Of a DNA stretch of 64,000 nucleotides, positions 32,808-41,979 are shown piece by piece; the stretch's first letter is position 1, and the number at the start of each line of letters is the position of its first letter. The translations under genes were made by a program, and so were the position numbers. This DNA comes from Arthrobacter rhombi (GTDB lineage Bacteria > Actinomycetota > Actinomycetes > Actinomycetales > Micrococcaceae). The stretch spans positions 23,546 through 87,545 of the forward strand of contig NZ_FUHW01000024.1 of NCBI RefSeq assembly GCF_900163545.1, given 5' to 3'. The notes under the pieces are model-generated. The model had not been told where the DNA came from and searched no databases. It worked only from the letters and a program-made list of their open reading frames with translations.

Positions 32808-33025
32808 ACGTGGTTCTCTCCTTGAAGACGTTTCGGGCCTCCCATCCTATCCGCGCTGGACCACCGACTGACTTCTCTGGGCTTCTCTCAGAGGACCTTC
32901 CACGGACGCGGATGGTCATGTACTCGTGGGTAAGAAGATTTTTCCACTCGTTCTACATAGAATTCTGCCCAACACGCCTTGTGGCCCGGACCACCGAGTA
33001 CCGGGATGTCCTTCCGGGGGAAACC

Positions 33026-33730
33026 ATGAACTTTTCACGACGCCGTTCCGTGGCACACTCCGTCGTGGCACTGGTATCGCTCGTCCTGCTCACGGCCTGC
33101 GCCGCGCCCGGGGCCCAGATGCCACCACCCCAGAGTTCAACCGCTGCCCCGAGCCCAACAGCCACCGATTCGACCCGGATCCGGATGCTGGTTCGTTCCG
33201 TGGCCAACGGCTACTTCGAGTTCGAGGCACCCCCCGCCTGGACCGTGGAGGAGCTAGAGGTCCGGTCTCGCAGCGCCGACCGCCCCGAGGCCGGTCACGT
33301 ACGGGTCCTGAACGAAGATGGCGAGGTCATGGCCGAGTTCATCTCCGGCGACGCCCCGCTGGCTGGGGAGGACGCGGGCGATACGAACCTGCCCTACACC
33401 AGATTCGACTCAGCCCCGACGTTCATCGAGGAACACGATTTCGTGTACGACGCAGTGGGCGGGAACGGGGAGGACGCCTCCATGGCTTTGGCCCCCCACG
33501 ATGAGCAGGATGATGACGCCTCGGCCTCGTCGCGTCGTTTCTCCTATGTGGGCGGCAGCGGCGTCTTTCGTCGAAATATCGGGCCGGATACTCCGTTGGC
33601 CGGAATTTCCTCGAAGTTGAAGGGAATCAAACGGCTCAAGGCCTACACCCGGACCCGCGAATACCTGCAGATCAAGGCGATGATCACCTCGCTGCAGCAG
33701 GCCAAGACAACCCACGCTTCCTCCCAGTAG
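33026..33730 (+). CDS. Lipoprotein of unknown function
   Basis: A 234-residue lipoprotein. MNFSRRRSVAHSVVALVSL leads to the lipobox LLTACAAP, then a Pro/Ser/Thr linker and a domain starting MLVRSVANGYFEFEAPPAWTV. Acidic stretches lie at HDEQDDDA. The C-terminal third (ISSKLKGIKRLKAYTRTR) is basic. I recognise no family. The stretch 32808-33025 upstream holds no clear element beyond an AT-richer patch. It precedes the three tandem membrane proteins by 160 bases; a link to them is possible but unproven. Confidence 0.72.
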   Translation: MNFSRRRSVAHSVVALVSLVLLTACAAPGAQMPPPQSSTAAPSPTATDSTRIRMLVRSVANGYFEFEAPPAWTVEELEVRSRSADRPEAGHVRVLNEDGEVMAEFISGDAPLAGEDAGDTNLPYTRFDSAPTFIEEHDFVYDAVGGNGEDASMALAPHDEQDDDASASSRRFSYVGGSGVFRRNIGPDTPLAGISSKLKGIKRLKAYTRTREYLQIKAMITSLQQAKTTHASSQ

Positions 33731-33890
33731 CTTCAGGAGAGCGCATCCGACTCTTCCACGGAGGACCGTGATCCACGGCAACGGCTCGTCACCTCGGGAT
33801 CAGCCACTGACATCGTCAACCGCAGACGGGTAGCGTGGGAAGCAGCAGGCCCTTCGGGGCACCTCGATCAGCGGGAGTTCCACCCAATAG

Positions 33891-34670
33891 ATGAAAGTCG
33901 CAGCCTTCCTCGTCTCCACCGTCGCCGGCACCCTGGCCGTCCTGTTGGGGACCTATGGCGTCGGTCAGCTGGCTCCGGGGTCACCGGCCCCTGCCCTGCT
34001 GACCGGACTGGGCCTCGTCGTGGTCATCGGTGCGCTGGCTTGGAGCGGCTTCAGACGTGCTTTATCCGCTCAGGGTGTCAAGCGCCATGATCCCTGCGGC
34101 TTGTTCTGGACCCCCGAGGCCCGGAAGCTGGTCGGCAATAAATTCGCCTTCATGGGTGCCATCCTTGGCGCGGGGCTGGCCGTGAGCGTCATAGCGTTTG
34201 CCCTGACCGGCGCCACCGACCCGGCCCCCGAGGCGCTGGAGTCGCTGTCTTTCCATGTACAGATGATGTTCGTGGTGGCCGGCCTCACGGCGATCATCGT
34301 GACGTTCGCGTTGAATAACGTGCTCCGCGACGCCGCGGACGTCAACCCTGGACAGATGAACCGGATCAACCAGGCGGTCCTGCGTGGGCAGGACGTCGAG
34401 CTCACCGACGAACAACGGCTCGGGGCGGCCCGCATGGCCGTCCTCGTTCCGGTCGTTCTTCCGCTGCAAAAATTCGGTTTGTTCTACCTCTATAGCTACT
34501 TCGCCACCGCCTTCATCGGGACACTTATGGCCGGTGAAGGCCGGCTCATGCCGATCGTGCTCCTGGTGTTCATGGGCGTTGTGGTGGTTATCTACATTCC
34601 CTACCTGGCCAGGCAGGTCCGACAGGCCAGCCATTACGCCCGCGCTGACGCGGCACTACCCACCGGCTGA
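33891..34670 (+). CDS. Tandem membrane protein 1 (RINQ family)
   Basis: A 259-residue protein with six hydrophobic segments: two at the N-terminus (VSTVAGTLAVLLGTYGVGQ and ALLTGLGLVVVIGALAW), two central (FMGAILGAGLAVSVIAF, MMFVVAGLTAIIVTFAL), a cytoplasmic loop with NRINQAVLRGQDVELTDEQR, and two C-terminal segments after VLPLQKFGLFYLY. The same layout recurs in the two genes that follow. I do not recognise the family. The start ATG follows GGGAGTTCCACCCAATAG. Confidence 0.75.
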   Translation: MKVAAFLVSTVAGTLAVLLGTYGVGQLAPGSPAPALLTGLGLVVVIGALAWSGFRRALSAQGVKRHDPCGLFWTPEARKLVGNKFAFMGAILGAGLAVSVIAFALTGATDPAPEALESLSFHVQMMFVVAGLTAIIVTFALNNVLRDAADVNPGQMNRINQAVLRGQDVELTDEQRLGAARMAVLVPVVLPLQKFGLFYLYSYFATAFIGTLMAGEGRLMPIVLLVFMGVVVVIYIPYLARQVRQASHYARADAALPTG

Positions 34671-34744
34671 ACCTTCCGAGCAGTTCGGCCCGAGACCTAC
34701 GCCCCTCAGCCCCATCTCCGACCGACGGGAGAACCCCTCTCCAG

Positions 34745-35554
34745 ATGAGACCCTCAGCCTTCCAGATCTACACCATCGCCGGAACACTCACGGTCCTGTT
34801 CGGGACCCTTGCCGTCGGCCAACTAGTCTCCGATTCCCCGCTGCCGGCGCTGCTGGCCGGTCTGGGCCTCCTGCTGCTGATCGCCGCACCGTTCTGGTGG
34901 CGGTTCAGGCACGCGTTCTCAGGCCCGGACCCCTTGCGCGGCGGCCCTCCCGAGCAGACGTGGACCGAGGACACGCCATCGCAGGTCTTGACCCGCAATT
35001 TCGCGCGGGCTGGCATCCTCCTCGGTGCGGGCCTGGTGATCAGTGTCGTCCTCTTCGCTCTGACCACTGCCAACGATCCACCCGACCAGGCGTTGAAGGT
35101 GCTCTCCTACATTGCCCAGGGGCTCTTCCTGGTGGCCGCCATCACGGTCGCGATCACCACCGTGCCGTTGGATACCGCCTCCCATGATGCGGTCGGGGAC
35201 TCGCGGGCACGGATGAAGCGGATCAACCAGGTGGCGTTGGGTGGGAAGCATCTCTCCCTGAGCGAGCACGATCAACTGGTGGCCCTCCGCGTGGCGATCG
35301 TGGCTCCGGTCAGGCTGCGTCTTCAGGGCTTCGGCCTCACCTTCTTCCTGGCGTTGCTCGCCGTGGGAATCTGCCGGGACATCCCGCTGGGCGACCTGAG
35401 CTTCGGCGACGCCTTCATCCCGGCCCTCCTTCTGCTCGCACTCATCCGGATCCCCTATGTCGCCGGACAGCTGCGTCGGGCCCGCCACTACGCCAGCGAA
35501 AACCTTCCCCGTCCTCTCGCCGAGCGCTCAGGCGCCAACGTGGAGGACCGATGA
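34745..35554 (+). CDS. Tandem membrane protein 2 (RINQ family)
   Basis: A 269-residue paralogue of the gene before it, with six hydrophobic segments. AVGQLVSDSPLPALLAGLGL, a loop with RMKRINQVALGGKHLSLSEHD, and RLRLQGFGLTFFLALL align in order with gene 1. The C-terminus (RIPYVAGQLRRARHYASENL) shows the same Arg-rich pattern as ARQVRQASHYARAD in gene 1. Its TGA overlaps the ATG of gene 3 (ATGA), so translation is coupled. Function unknown. Confidence 0.77.
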   Translation: MRPSAFQIYTIAGTLTVLFGTLAVGQLVSDSPLPALLAGLGLLLLIAAPFWWRFRHAFSGPDPLRGGPPEQTWTEDTPSQVLTRNFARAGILLGAGLVISVVLFALTTANDPPDQALKVLSYIAQGLFLVAAITVAITTVPLDTASHDAVGDSRARMKRINQVALGGKHLSLSEHDQLVALRVAIVAPVRLRLQGFGLTFFLALLAVGICRDIPLGDLSFGDAFIPALLLLALIRIPYVAGQLRRARHYASENLPRPLAERSGANVEDR

Positions 35555-36330
35555 AAACGTGGTTCTTCCTGACCTACACCATCAGCGGAACCGTGCTCGT
35601 CCTGTTCGCGGCCCTGGGCGTCGGCCAGCTGGCGCCGGCCTCCCCGATTCCTGCCCTGGTGACCGGGCTGGGGCTCCTGGTGATTCTGGGGTTCCCGCTC
35701 TGGTGGCGGCTCAGGGACGCCTTTTCCACACCGGATCCGCTGCGTGGCGGACGGGCCATCGCCTCCTGGGCGGAAGCCACCCCGGTCATCTTCGCCCGCA
35801 GGTTCGCCCTGGTCGGCGCCGTCCTCGGCGGTGGGCTGGCGATCAGCGTCGTCCTCTTCGCCTGGTTCGGCGCCACCGATCCACCCGCCGCGGCGTTTGA
35901 AACACTGCTCGGGTACCTCCAGGCGCTGTTTCTGGCCGCCGCCTTCACGGCCAACTTTTCCGCGACGTCCGTGGGTCAGGCACTGCTGCGCGCCGCAGGA
36001 AACAGCCAGGAGCAGTTGAAAAGGATCAACCAGGTGGTCCTGCGCGGTCGGGAGATGGACCTGGACGGACAGGAGCAGATCCACGCCGCCCGCGTCGCCA
36101 CGGTCCTGCCGGTGTCCGTCCCGTTGCAGACCTACGGTTTCGGCTACCTCTTCGCCTCTTCGGGCACCATCTTCCTCCGCCAAGCCCTCGTGGGTCAGGG
36201 CGGTTTCTTCGGTATCCTCTTCCTGATCCTGCTGGTGGTCTTCGTGGCGCGTCTGGTGCCCCGCACCATGCGCCAGGTGCGCAAGGCCGGCCGCTACGCC
36301 AACAAGCACGCCGGTCTGCTCGCCGGATGA
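35551..36330 (+). CDS. Tandem membrane protein 3 (RINQ family)
   Basis: A 259-residue third copy with the same six-segment layout. GVGQLAPASPIPALVTGLGL matches gene 1 closely. QLKRINQVVLRGREMDLDGQ and VSVPLQTYGFGYLF match the loop and fifth segment, and RQVRKAGRYANKH the tail. It starts in the stop of gene 2 (ATGA). Three copies in a row suggest duplication and divergence, and possibly a hetero-oligomeric complex. It converges with the siderophore permease gene, seven bases apart. Confidence 0.77.
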   Translation: MKTWFFLTYTISGTVLVLFAALGVGQLAPASPIPALVTGLGLLVILGFPLWWRLRDAFSTPDPLRGGRAIASWAEATPVIFARRFALVGAVLGGGLAISVVLFAWFGATDPPAAAFETLLGYLQALFLAAAFTANFSATSVGQALLRAAGNSQEQLKRINQVVLRGREMDLDGQEQIHAARVATVLPVSVPLQTYGFGYLFASSGTIFLRQALVGQGGFFGILFLILLVVFVARLVPRTMRQVRKAGRYANKHAGLLAG

Positions 36331-36337
36331 AGCCGCG

Positions 36338-38446
36338 CTACCGTTGCCCCGCCTTGGACCTCCAGAGCAGGTACACGAAATAGGGGGTCCCCACCAGGGC
36401 GGTCATGATGCCCGCGGGGATTTGCGCCGGGGCGATGACCGTACGCCCGATCGTATCGGCCAACACCACCATGCAGGCCCCCAGCAACGCGGCAACCGGC
36501 AGAACCCGGGCATGGCGTGATCCGACCAGGCTCCTGGCCGCATGCGGTGCAACCAGACCGACGAAGGCAATAACCCCCACCGATGACACGGCGCCGGCCG
36601 TCAGCATCACGGCCGTGGCGAGCAGGACCAACCTCGCCGGGGCCAGGCTGATGCCCAACACCCGGGGCGAATCGTCATCTACGGCCAGCAGGTCCAGGTC
36701 ACGACGCGCCCCGGCCAGCACCGGCAGCGCGAGCAGAAGCGCCACCAGGGGCGGCAGCACCGAGTCGAAGCTGCGCCCATAGGTCGAGCCGGAGAGCCAG
36801 GTCAACGCCTTGGCCTGGTTATGCGGGTCGGTGGAGACCAGGATGATGGCCACCAGGGCCGCCAGCCCGGCAGAGATCCCGACACCGATGAGGACCAACC
36901 GGTTTTGTTGCAGCCCACCGCGGAAGGCCAACCCGAAGACCAACACGGCGGTCAGGGTCGATCCAGCCAACGCCGATCCGGTGACCAGCCAGGCCCCGGC
37001 CAACGGCACCGTGGTGATCACCGCAATGGCCGCCAGTCCCCCACCCGCGGAGACGCCGAGCAAACCGGGTTCGGCCAAGGGATTACGTGAGACGGCCTGG
37101 ATCAGGGCGCCGGCGATCGCCAGGGCGGCCCCGGCCAAAAGGGCCACCACAACCCGCGGCAGCCGGGTGTTCAGGATCGCCGTGACCGTCGGGCCCGCGT
37201 TCCCGGTCAGCCAGTTCGTCAGGTCGCCGAGCAGAAGCTTCGCGTCCCCCAGCAGCGCACCGGCACCGAGGAAACCCACCAGCAGGACGACGAGACCGGC
37301 CACCACCGCCAGATACACGGTCCGCGACCGTAGCCGAGCCAAGGTATCGCCCACCATGGACGTTCCGGCGTCGCTCATCCGGTAGGCCAGCACCACCAGG
37401 AACACGGCCCCGAAAACCGTGGTGACGGCACCGGTGGGCACCTCCACCCCCGCTGAGGCACCCAAAATCAGTCGGACCAGCACATCCGAACCGATCACCA
37501 CGATGGCACCGGCCAACCCGGAGACCGGCAGCAACGCCCGATGGCGGATGAGCCCCCGGACCTTCGAGGCCAAAAGTCGCACGATGGCCGGGGCACAGAG
37601 TCCGACAAAGCCGATGGGGCCGGCGATGGTGACCGAACAGGCTGCGAGGAGGACCGCCAGGATGACGGCGGCGATCCTGCCGATCCGCGGGTCGGCTCCC
37701 GCCAGCCGGGAGGCGTCGTCACCGAGGGAGAGCAGATCCAGCCGGCGGGCCAGCAGGAGCAGACCCACCGCACCGAGCACGATCAGCGGGGCAAATTCAC
37801 GCAGATCGGTGCTGCTGGTATGCCCGATGCTGCCACTGCCCCAGGCCAGCAACCCGGTGGTTTCCTGGTTGAAGAGCAGCAACAGCGCCGAGGTCACCGA
37901 GGATAGTCCCAGCGCGATGGCGGTTCCTGCCAGCACCAGACGCATCGGACCGCCGCTGCCTGAACCTCCGGCCCCGGAGAGTCCCAGCACCAGGAGGGCG
38001 GCGGCCAGACCGCCGATGAAGGCCAGCCCGCCGGAGGCCAACGAGGGAAGGGCCACCCCAAAGGCCGCGACGGCGACGATCGCCAGATGTGCCCCGGCGT
38101 CGACCGCCAGGGTATCCGGGGAAGCCAGCACGTTGCGGGTGGCCGATTGCAGGCCCGCCCCGGCACAACCCAGCGCCACCCCGACGAGCAGGCCGGCCAC
38201 CAACCGGGGAATACGGGAGGCTTGAAGGACGGCGATCTGCTGGTCGGTGCCGGAACCGGTCAGGATCCGCAGCAGGTCACCGGGGCCCACGGTGGCGGTC
38301 CCCTGGCCCAGGTGGATCAGGCTCAGCAGGACCAGGATGCCCAGTCCGGTGGTGACCACCGCGGGGATTCCCCAGCCCCGGCGTCCCGGCGTCGTTGGCT
38401 GTCCTGCTTCACTCGGCGGGGAGGCCCGTTCGGTTTCGAGACTCAT
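36338..38446 (-). CDS. Fused double FecCD-type iron-siderophore ABC permease
   Basis: A 702-residue protein carrying two complete FecCD permease halves, each about ten hydrophobic segments, joined near residue 350. This is the FhuB-like fused layout. The first half has ASRIPRLVAGLLVGVALGCAG (split here) and the second LPRVVVALLAGAALAIAGALI, followed in each by the cytoplasmic loop that contacts the ATPase (SRLAGADPRIGRI and DSPRVLGISLAPARL). It imports iron-siderophore complexes with the ATPase and binding protein encoded just upstream in the same operon. Confidence 0.92.
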   Translation of the reverse strand: MSLETERASPPSEAGQPTTPGRRGWGIPAVVTTGLGILVLLSLIHLGQGTATVGPGDLLRILTGSGTDQQIAVLQASRIPRLVAGLLVGVALGCAGAGLQSATRNVLASPDTLAVDAGAHLAIVAVAAFGVALPSLASGGLAFIGGLAAALLVLGLSGAGGSGSGGPMRLVLAGTAIALGLSSVTSALLLLFNQETTGLLAWGSGSIGHTSSTDLREFAPLIVLGAVGLLLLARRLDLLSLGDDASRLAGADPRIGRIAAVILAVLLAACSVTIAGPIGFVGLCAPAIVRLLASKVRGLIRHRALLPVSGLAGAIVVIGSDVLVRLILGASAGVEVPTGAVTTVFGAVFLVVLAYRMSDAGTSMVGDTLARLRSRTVYLAVVAGLVVLLVGFLGAGALLGDAKLLLGDLTNWLTGNAGPTVTAILNTRLPRVVVALLAGAALAIAGALIQAVSRNPLAEPGLLGVSAGGGLAAIAVITTVPLAGAWLVTGSALAGSTLTAVLVFGLAFRGGLQQNRLVLIGVGISAGLAALVAIILVSTDPHNQAKALTWLSGSTYGRSFDSVLPPLVALLLALPVLAGARRDLDLLAVDDDSPRVLGISLAPARLVLLATAVMLTAGAVSSVGVIAFVGLVAPHAARSLVGSRHARVLPVAALLGACMVVLADTIGRTVIAPAQIPAGIMTALVGTPYFVYLLWRSKAGQR

Positions 38447-38453
38447 CCGGCGT

Positions 38454-39440
38454 TCAGGAAGCGGTGAGGGTGGAGACCAGGGACTTGACGTATTGCGTCA
38501 TCGAGGAGGGGCCGCCGAACATCCAGATCCCGTCATCGAGGCGCTCCACGTTCCCGTCCTGGACGAAAGGCAGTGACGTCCACACCGCATTATCCTTCAG
38601 CGCGTCGGTGAAGTCCCCGTCGACGGGGCTGCCGATGTAGACAAAATGATCGGTTTTTAGTTTGGTCAGCGCCTCGACGTCGGTCGTGGCGAGCCCATAG
38701 GCGGGGTCGCCCTCCAGGGTCCATGGTGCTTTCAGGCCCAGCTCGGTATTGATATCCGTCAGCAACGATCCTGCGGGGTAGGGCCTCAGGGACACCTGGC
38801 CGTCGGCGACCCAACCGTCGGTGAAGGCCACGCGGGCCCCGTCCAGCCCGGCATCTGCGAGGGTGTCCCGCCCCTCGGCGACGGCCTTCTCATAGTCGTC
38901 GATGGTCGCCGCGGCGGCTTCCTCGGTGCCGGTGGCCTGGGCGATCAGGTCCAGGTTCTCGGTGGCCTGGTCAATTTGCCGGGTGGCATCGGCCGGGGTG
39001 ATCACGAAGACCGGTGCCAGGTCCTCGAGTTGGGCGATGACCTTCTCCGGCAGATCGGTGGTGGCCACGATCAGGTCAGCGTCCAGCGAAGCAACGGTCT
39101 CGAAGCTGGGCTCGCCCCGGGTGCCGATGTCGGTGACCGTATCGTCCAAGGGTTCTGCCTTCACCCAGTCGGTGTATCCCTTCACATCCGCGGCCCCGAC
39201 GGGCATCACTCCCAGGGCGACCAGGTCCTCCACGACCACCCATTCGGTGCCGACGACCCGGGTGGCCGGTGCGTCGAGTTCGATCTTTTTTCCACGGGTG
39301 TCCGTCAGGGTGACCGGGCCGGCGGACTCGGCCGGGGCCTGACCGTCAGCGGTGCTCCCGGAGGGTTCTTCGGTGGTACCGCAACCGGTCAGCAGCAGGG
39401 TCGCAGTGGTCAGGATGAGCAGGGGGCGCAGGAGCTTCAT
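38454..39440 (-). CDS. Iron-siderophore ABC transporter substrate-binding lipoprotein
   Basis: A 328-residue lipoprotein. MKLLRPLLILTTATLLLTGC has a clear lipobox, followed by a Ser/Ala-rich linker and a class III (FhuD/FecB-like) binding protein fold: VTLTDTRGKKIELDAPATRVV, VALGVMPVGAADVKGY, PSFETVASLDADLIVAT, with a long central helix. It sits seven bases before the permease gene and after the ATPase gene, in the order ATPase, binding protein, permease. The siderophore cannot be named; the class is hydroxamate/catecholate type. Confidence 0.92.
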   Translation of the reverse strand: MKLLRPLLILTTATLLLTGCGTTEEPSGSTADGQAPAESAGPVTLTDTRGKKIELDAPATRVVGTEWVVVEDLVALGVMPVGAADVKGYTDWVKAEPLDDTVTDIGTRGEPSFETVASLDADLIVATTDLPEKVIAQLEDLAPVFVITPADATRQIDQATENLDLIAQATGTEEAAAATIDDYEKAVAEGRDTLADAGLDGARVAFTDGWVADGQVSLRPYPAGSLLTDINTELGLKAPWTLEGDPAYGLATTDVEALTKLKTDHFVYIGSPVDGDFTDALKDNAVWTSLPFVQDGNVERLDDGIWMFGGPSSMTQYVKSLVSTLTAS

Positions 39441-39522
39441 GGGGCAGGGGTTCCTTCGGATCGGTGGTCGGAGGCAGGGGTGTTCCACCGCCGGGGCGGG
39501 CGGCGGGCGTGAAGCCGGCAGG

Positions 39523-40350
39523 TTAGACGAGCGCGCCGGCGCGTTTGCCGAGGGCGTGGGTGCGAAGCCGTCCCGTGAACGGGTCGGTATGGGTGACGAC
39601 GTCGATGCCGTAGACCCTGCTCAGCAGCCCGGATTCCAGGGCTTGCTCGGCCGGGGCGTTGGCGAGGATGCGGCCTTCGGAGAGGACGGCGATGCTGTCG
39701 GCAATATCGGCGGCTTCGTCGAGGTCATGGAGGACGACGCCGATGGCCACCTGATGGTCGCGGGCCAAATCGTGGATCAGGTCGAAGATTTCGACCTTAT
39801 AGCGCAGATCCAGATGGTTGGTCGGCTCGTCGAGCAGCAGGATCGAGGTGTCCTGGGCCAGGCAGCTGGCCAGCCAGACGCGTTGGAGCTGACCTCCTGA
39901 GAGTTCATGAACACCGCGGTTCGCCAGCCCGGTGATCCCCGTCAGCTCCATGGCGTGCTCGATCGCTGCCGCCCCGTCGGGGTCGGCCGCCCGCCAGCGT
40001 CCCCGATAGGGGTGCCTGCCGAATTCCACGACGTCGCGCACACTGAGCCCATTCGGGACCGGACGGCTTTGCGCCAGCAAGGTCACCCGTTGGGCGAACT
40101 CACTACGTTTGAGGGCCAGGGCATCGGTGCTGGCGCTGGCTTCTTCCAGCTGCAGGGCCCCTGACTCGGCATCATGCAGCCGGGCCAAAGCGCGCAGGAG
40201 CGTCGATTTGCCGCTGCCGTTGGGGCCCACCAGCGCCAGGATGCGGCCGGGTTCCAGCGTGAGGAACGCATCGTGGACGACGTCGGTGCTTCCGTAGCGC
40301 AGGTTCAACCCGTCGGCCGTGAGCATGACATTAGGTTTATTGGACATCAC
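39523..40350 (-). CDS. Iron-siderophore ABC transporter ATP-binding protein (FecE type)
   Basis: A 275-residue ABC ATPase with Walker A ALVGPNGSGKSTLL, signature LSGGQLQRVWLAS, Walker B SILLLDEPTNHLD and the switch His in VLHDLDEAADI. It is the first gene of the importer operon. The start is GTG 40350 or ATG 40347, with no ribosome site. A TAATAT box ends seven bases before the GTG, so the message is probably leaderless. An IdeR/DtxR-like box covers the promoter. Confidence 0.9.
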   Translation of the reverse strand: MMSNKPNVMLTADGLNLRYGSTDVVHDAFLTLEPGRILALVGPNGSGKSTLLRALARLHDAESGALQLEEASASTDALALKRSEFAQRVTLLAQSRPVPNGLSVRDVVEFGRHPYRGRWRAADPDGAAAIEHAMELTGITGLANRGVHELSGGQLQRVWLASCLAQDTSILLLDEPTNHLDLRYKVEIFDLIHDLARDHQVAIGVVLHDLDEAADIADSIAVLSEGRILANAPAEQALESGLLSRVYGIDVVTHTDPFTGRLRTHALGKRAGALV

Positions 40351-40359
40351 GCAAACATA

Positions 40360-40378
40360 TTAGCTTAGGCTCACCTTA
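40360..40378. promoter_or_regulatory. IdeR/DtxR-type iron box over the siderophore importer promoter
   Basis: TTAGCTTAGGCTCACCTTA matches the 19-base IdeR/DtxR consensus TTAGGTTAGGCTAACCTAA at 16 positions. It overlaps the leftward promoter TGGTCA-N17-TAATAT (-10 at 40357-40362). Iron-loaded IdeR or DtxR should therefore repress the importer. The box is read directly; the regulator gene is not in the window. Confidence 0.85.
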
Positions 40379-40437
40379 CTGACCAACCTGTGGTGTGATC
40401 CGCGTCGGTGTGGGAACCCCATGCCCGGAACCGTGAG

Positions 40438-41979
40438 CTACTCCCCCGCCACATCGCGGCGCAGTTCGCGTTTGAGGATCTTATGGCTGGGCCCCAGCGG
40501 GAACTGGCCGACGAAGCGGATGCGCCGCGGGTATTTATGCTTGGCCAGCCGGGTCCTGCTCCAGGCGATGATGTCCTCGGCGGTGGGCTCTGCGCCGTCG
40601 TACCCGGTATCCCTGATGACCACGGCACAGATCTCCTCGCCGCGTTCCTCGTCGGGAACCCCGATGACCGCTACCTGCTCGATGCCGGGGCAGCGGGAGA
40701 GGACCTCTTCGACCTCTCGCGGGTAGACGTTGAATCCGCCGCGGATGATGACGTCCTTGGTGCGGTCGACCACCGTGATGAATCCGTCGTCGTCCATGGT
40801 GCCCAGGTCCCCCGTGCGGAACCAGCCCTCGATCATCGCCGCTGAGGTGGCTTCCGCGTTGCCGAGGTAGCCGGCGAAGACGTTATGCCCGCGCACCAGG
40901 ATCTCACCCAGTTCGCCATGGGGCAGTTCGGTGAGGGCCTCGGGGGTGGTGCGGTCGCTGATCATGACGTCGACACCCCAGATCGCCGGCCCCACGGTGC
41001 CCGGTTTCACACCGGCGTGAGGGGTGTTCGTGGAGACCACCGGTGAGGTTTCCGAGAGGCCGTAGCCCTCAAAGATGGTCACGTCGAAGGCGGCGTTGAA
41101 CCGCTCCATCAACGTCTGCGCCATGGCGGCTCCCCCGGAGACGCAGAGCCTGAGCTTCGGCAGTTCGGATTCGTCCTCGGCGGAGGCGAGCAGCTGGTGG
41201 AACATGGTCGGCACACCATGGAAGACGTCGACCTGGTGCTCGCGGATCAAGCCCAGCGCCCCGGCACCGCTGAACCGGGGCAGCAGCACCAGGGTGGCGC
41301 CGAGCCGGAAGACGGCGTTCATGCTGGCGGTCTGCCCGAAGACGTGGAAGAGCGGCAGGCAGCCCAGCGCCACGTCGTCGTAGTGGACGTCGTTGGCATC
41401 CACCGCCGATACGGTCGCGTTCATCACCATGTTCACCTGCGTCAGGATGGCCCCCTTGGGGGTGCCGGTGGTCCCCGAGGTGTAGAAGACGACGGCGGGG
41501 TCCTCGGCTTCACGCGCCACATAGTGGGCCAGCTTCGCCGGTTCCAGTCCAGCGTCCAGGCCCGGGTCTTCCGCGTCCTGCTGTGGCCAGACGCTGGTCA
41601 CCACCGGGATCCCCACTTCCGCGGCAGCGGGACCTCCGACCGGCAGGAAGGAGGGGTGGCAGATCAGCATCGTGGCGCCACTGTCGGCCAGCACGTGCAC
41701 GACCTCGGGGACGGTGAGCAGCAGGTGGACCGGTACGACCACCCCGCCGGCGGCGAGCACGGCATAATAGGAACGTGGGAAGTCCACGACATTGGGGCTC
41801 ATGATGGCCACCGCGTCACCGGCGCGGATCCCGGCACCGGCCAACGAGGCCGCCTGTTGAAGCGCTTGGCCCCATAGCTGTGCGTAGGTGTAGGACGTTC
41901 CTTCGCTGATCACTGCCGTCTTCTGCGGATACTTGCGCGCCGACCCTTCCAGAACGGCGGCGAGGGATAATGCTGTCAT
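40438..41979 (-). CDS. Long-chain fatty acid-CoA ligase-like AMP-forming enzyme
   Basis: A 513-residue ANL-superfamily enzyme. The P-loop reads YTSGTTGTPKGAILT, A5 GYGLSETSPV, A7 WFRTGDLG, A8 VVDRTKDVIIRGGFNVYPRE, and the catalytic Lys is in LGPSHKILKREL. It activates a carboxylic acid, probably a fatty acid, to its CoA thioester through an acyl-adenylate. The ATG overlaps the TetR stop (ATGA). It is the last of four coupled genes for fatty-acid activation and oxidation. Confidence 0.9.
   Translation of the reverse strand: MTALSLAAVLEGSARKYPQKTAVISEGTSYTYAQLWGQALQQAASLAGAGIRAGDAVAIMSPNVVDFPRSYYAVLAAGGVVVPVHLLLTVPEVVHVLADSGATMLICHPSFLPVGGPAAAEVGIPVVTSVWPQQDAEDPGLDAGLEPAKLAHYVAREAEDPAVVFYTSGTTGTPKGAILTQVNMVMNATVSAVDANDVHYDDVALGCLPLFHVFGQTASMNAVFRLGATLVLLPRFSGAGALGLIREHQVDVFHGVPTMFHQLLASAEDESELPKLRLCVSGGAAMAQTLMERFNAAFDVTIFEGYGLSETSPVVSTNTPHAGVKPGTVGPAIWGVDVMISDRTTPEALTELPHGELGEILVRGHNVFAGYLGNAEATSAAMIEGWFRTGDLGTMDDDGFITVVDRTKDVIIRGGFNVYPREVEEVLSRCPGIEQVAVIGVPDEERGEEICAVVIRDTGYDGAEPTAEDIIAWSRTRLAKHKYPRRIRFVGQFPLGPSHKILKRELRRDVAGE

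Noticed and set aside
32808..33025. An unannotated gene in the 218-base gap before the lipoprotein gene
   Set aside because: No frame here has a family motif or ribosome site; only an AT-richer patch is visible.
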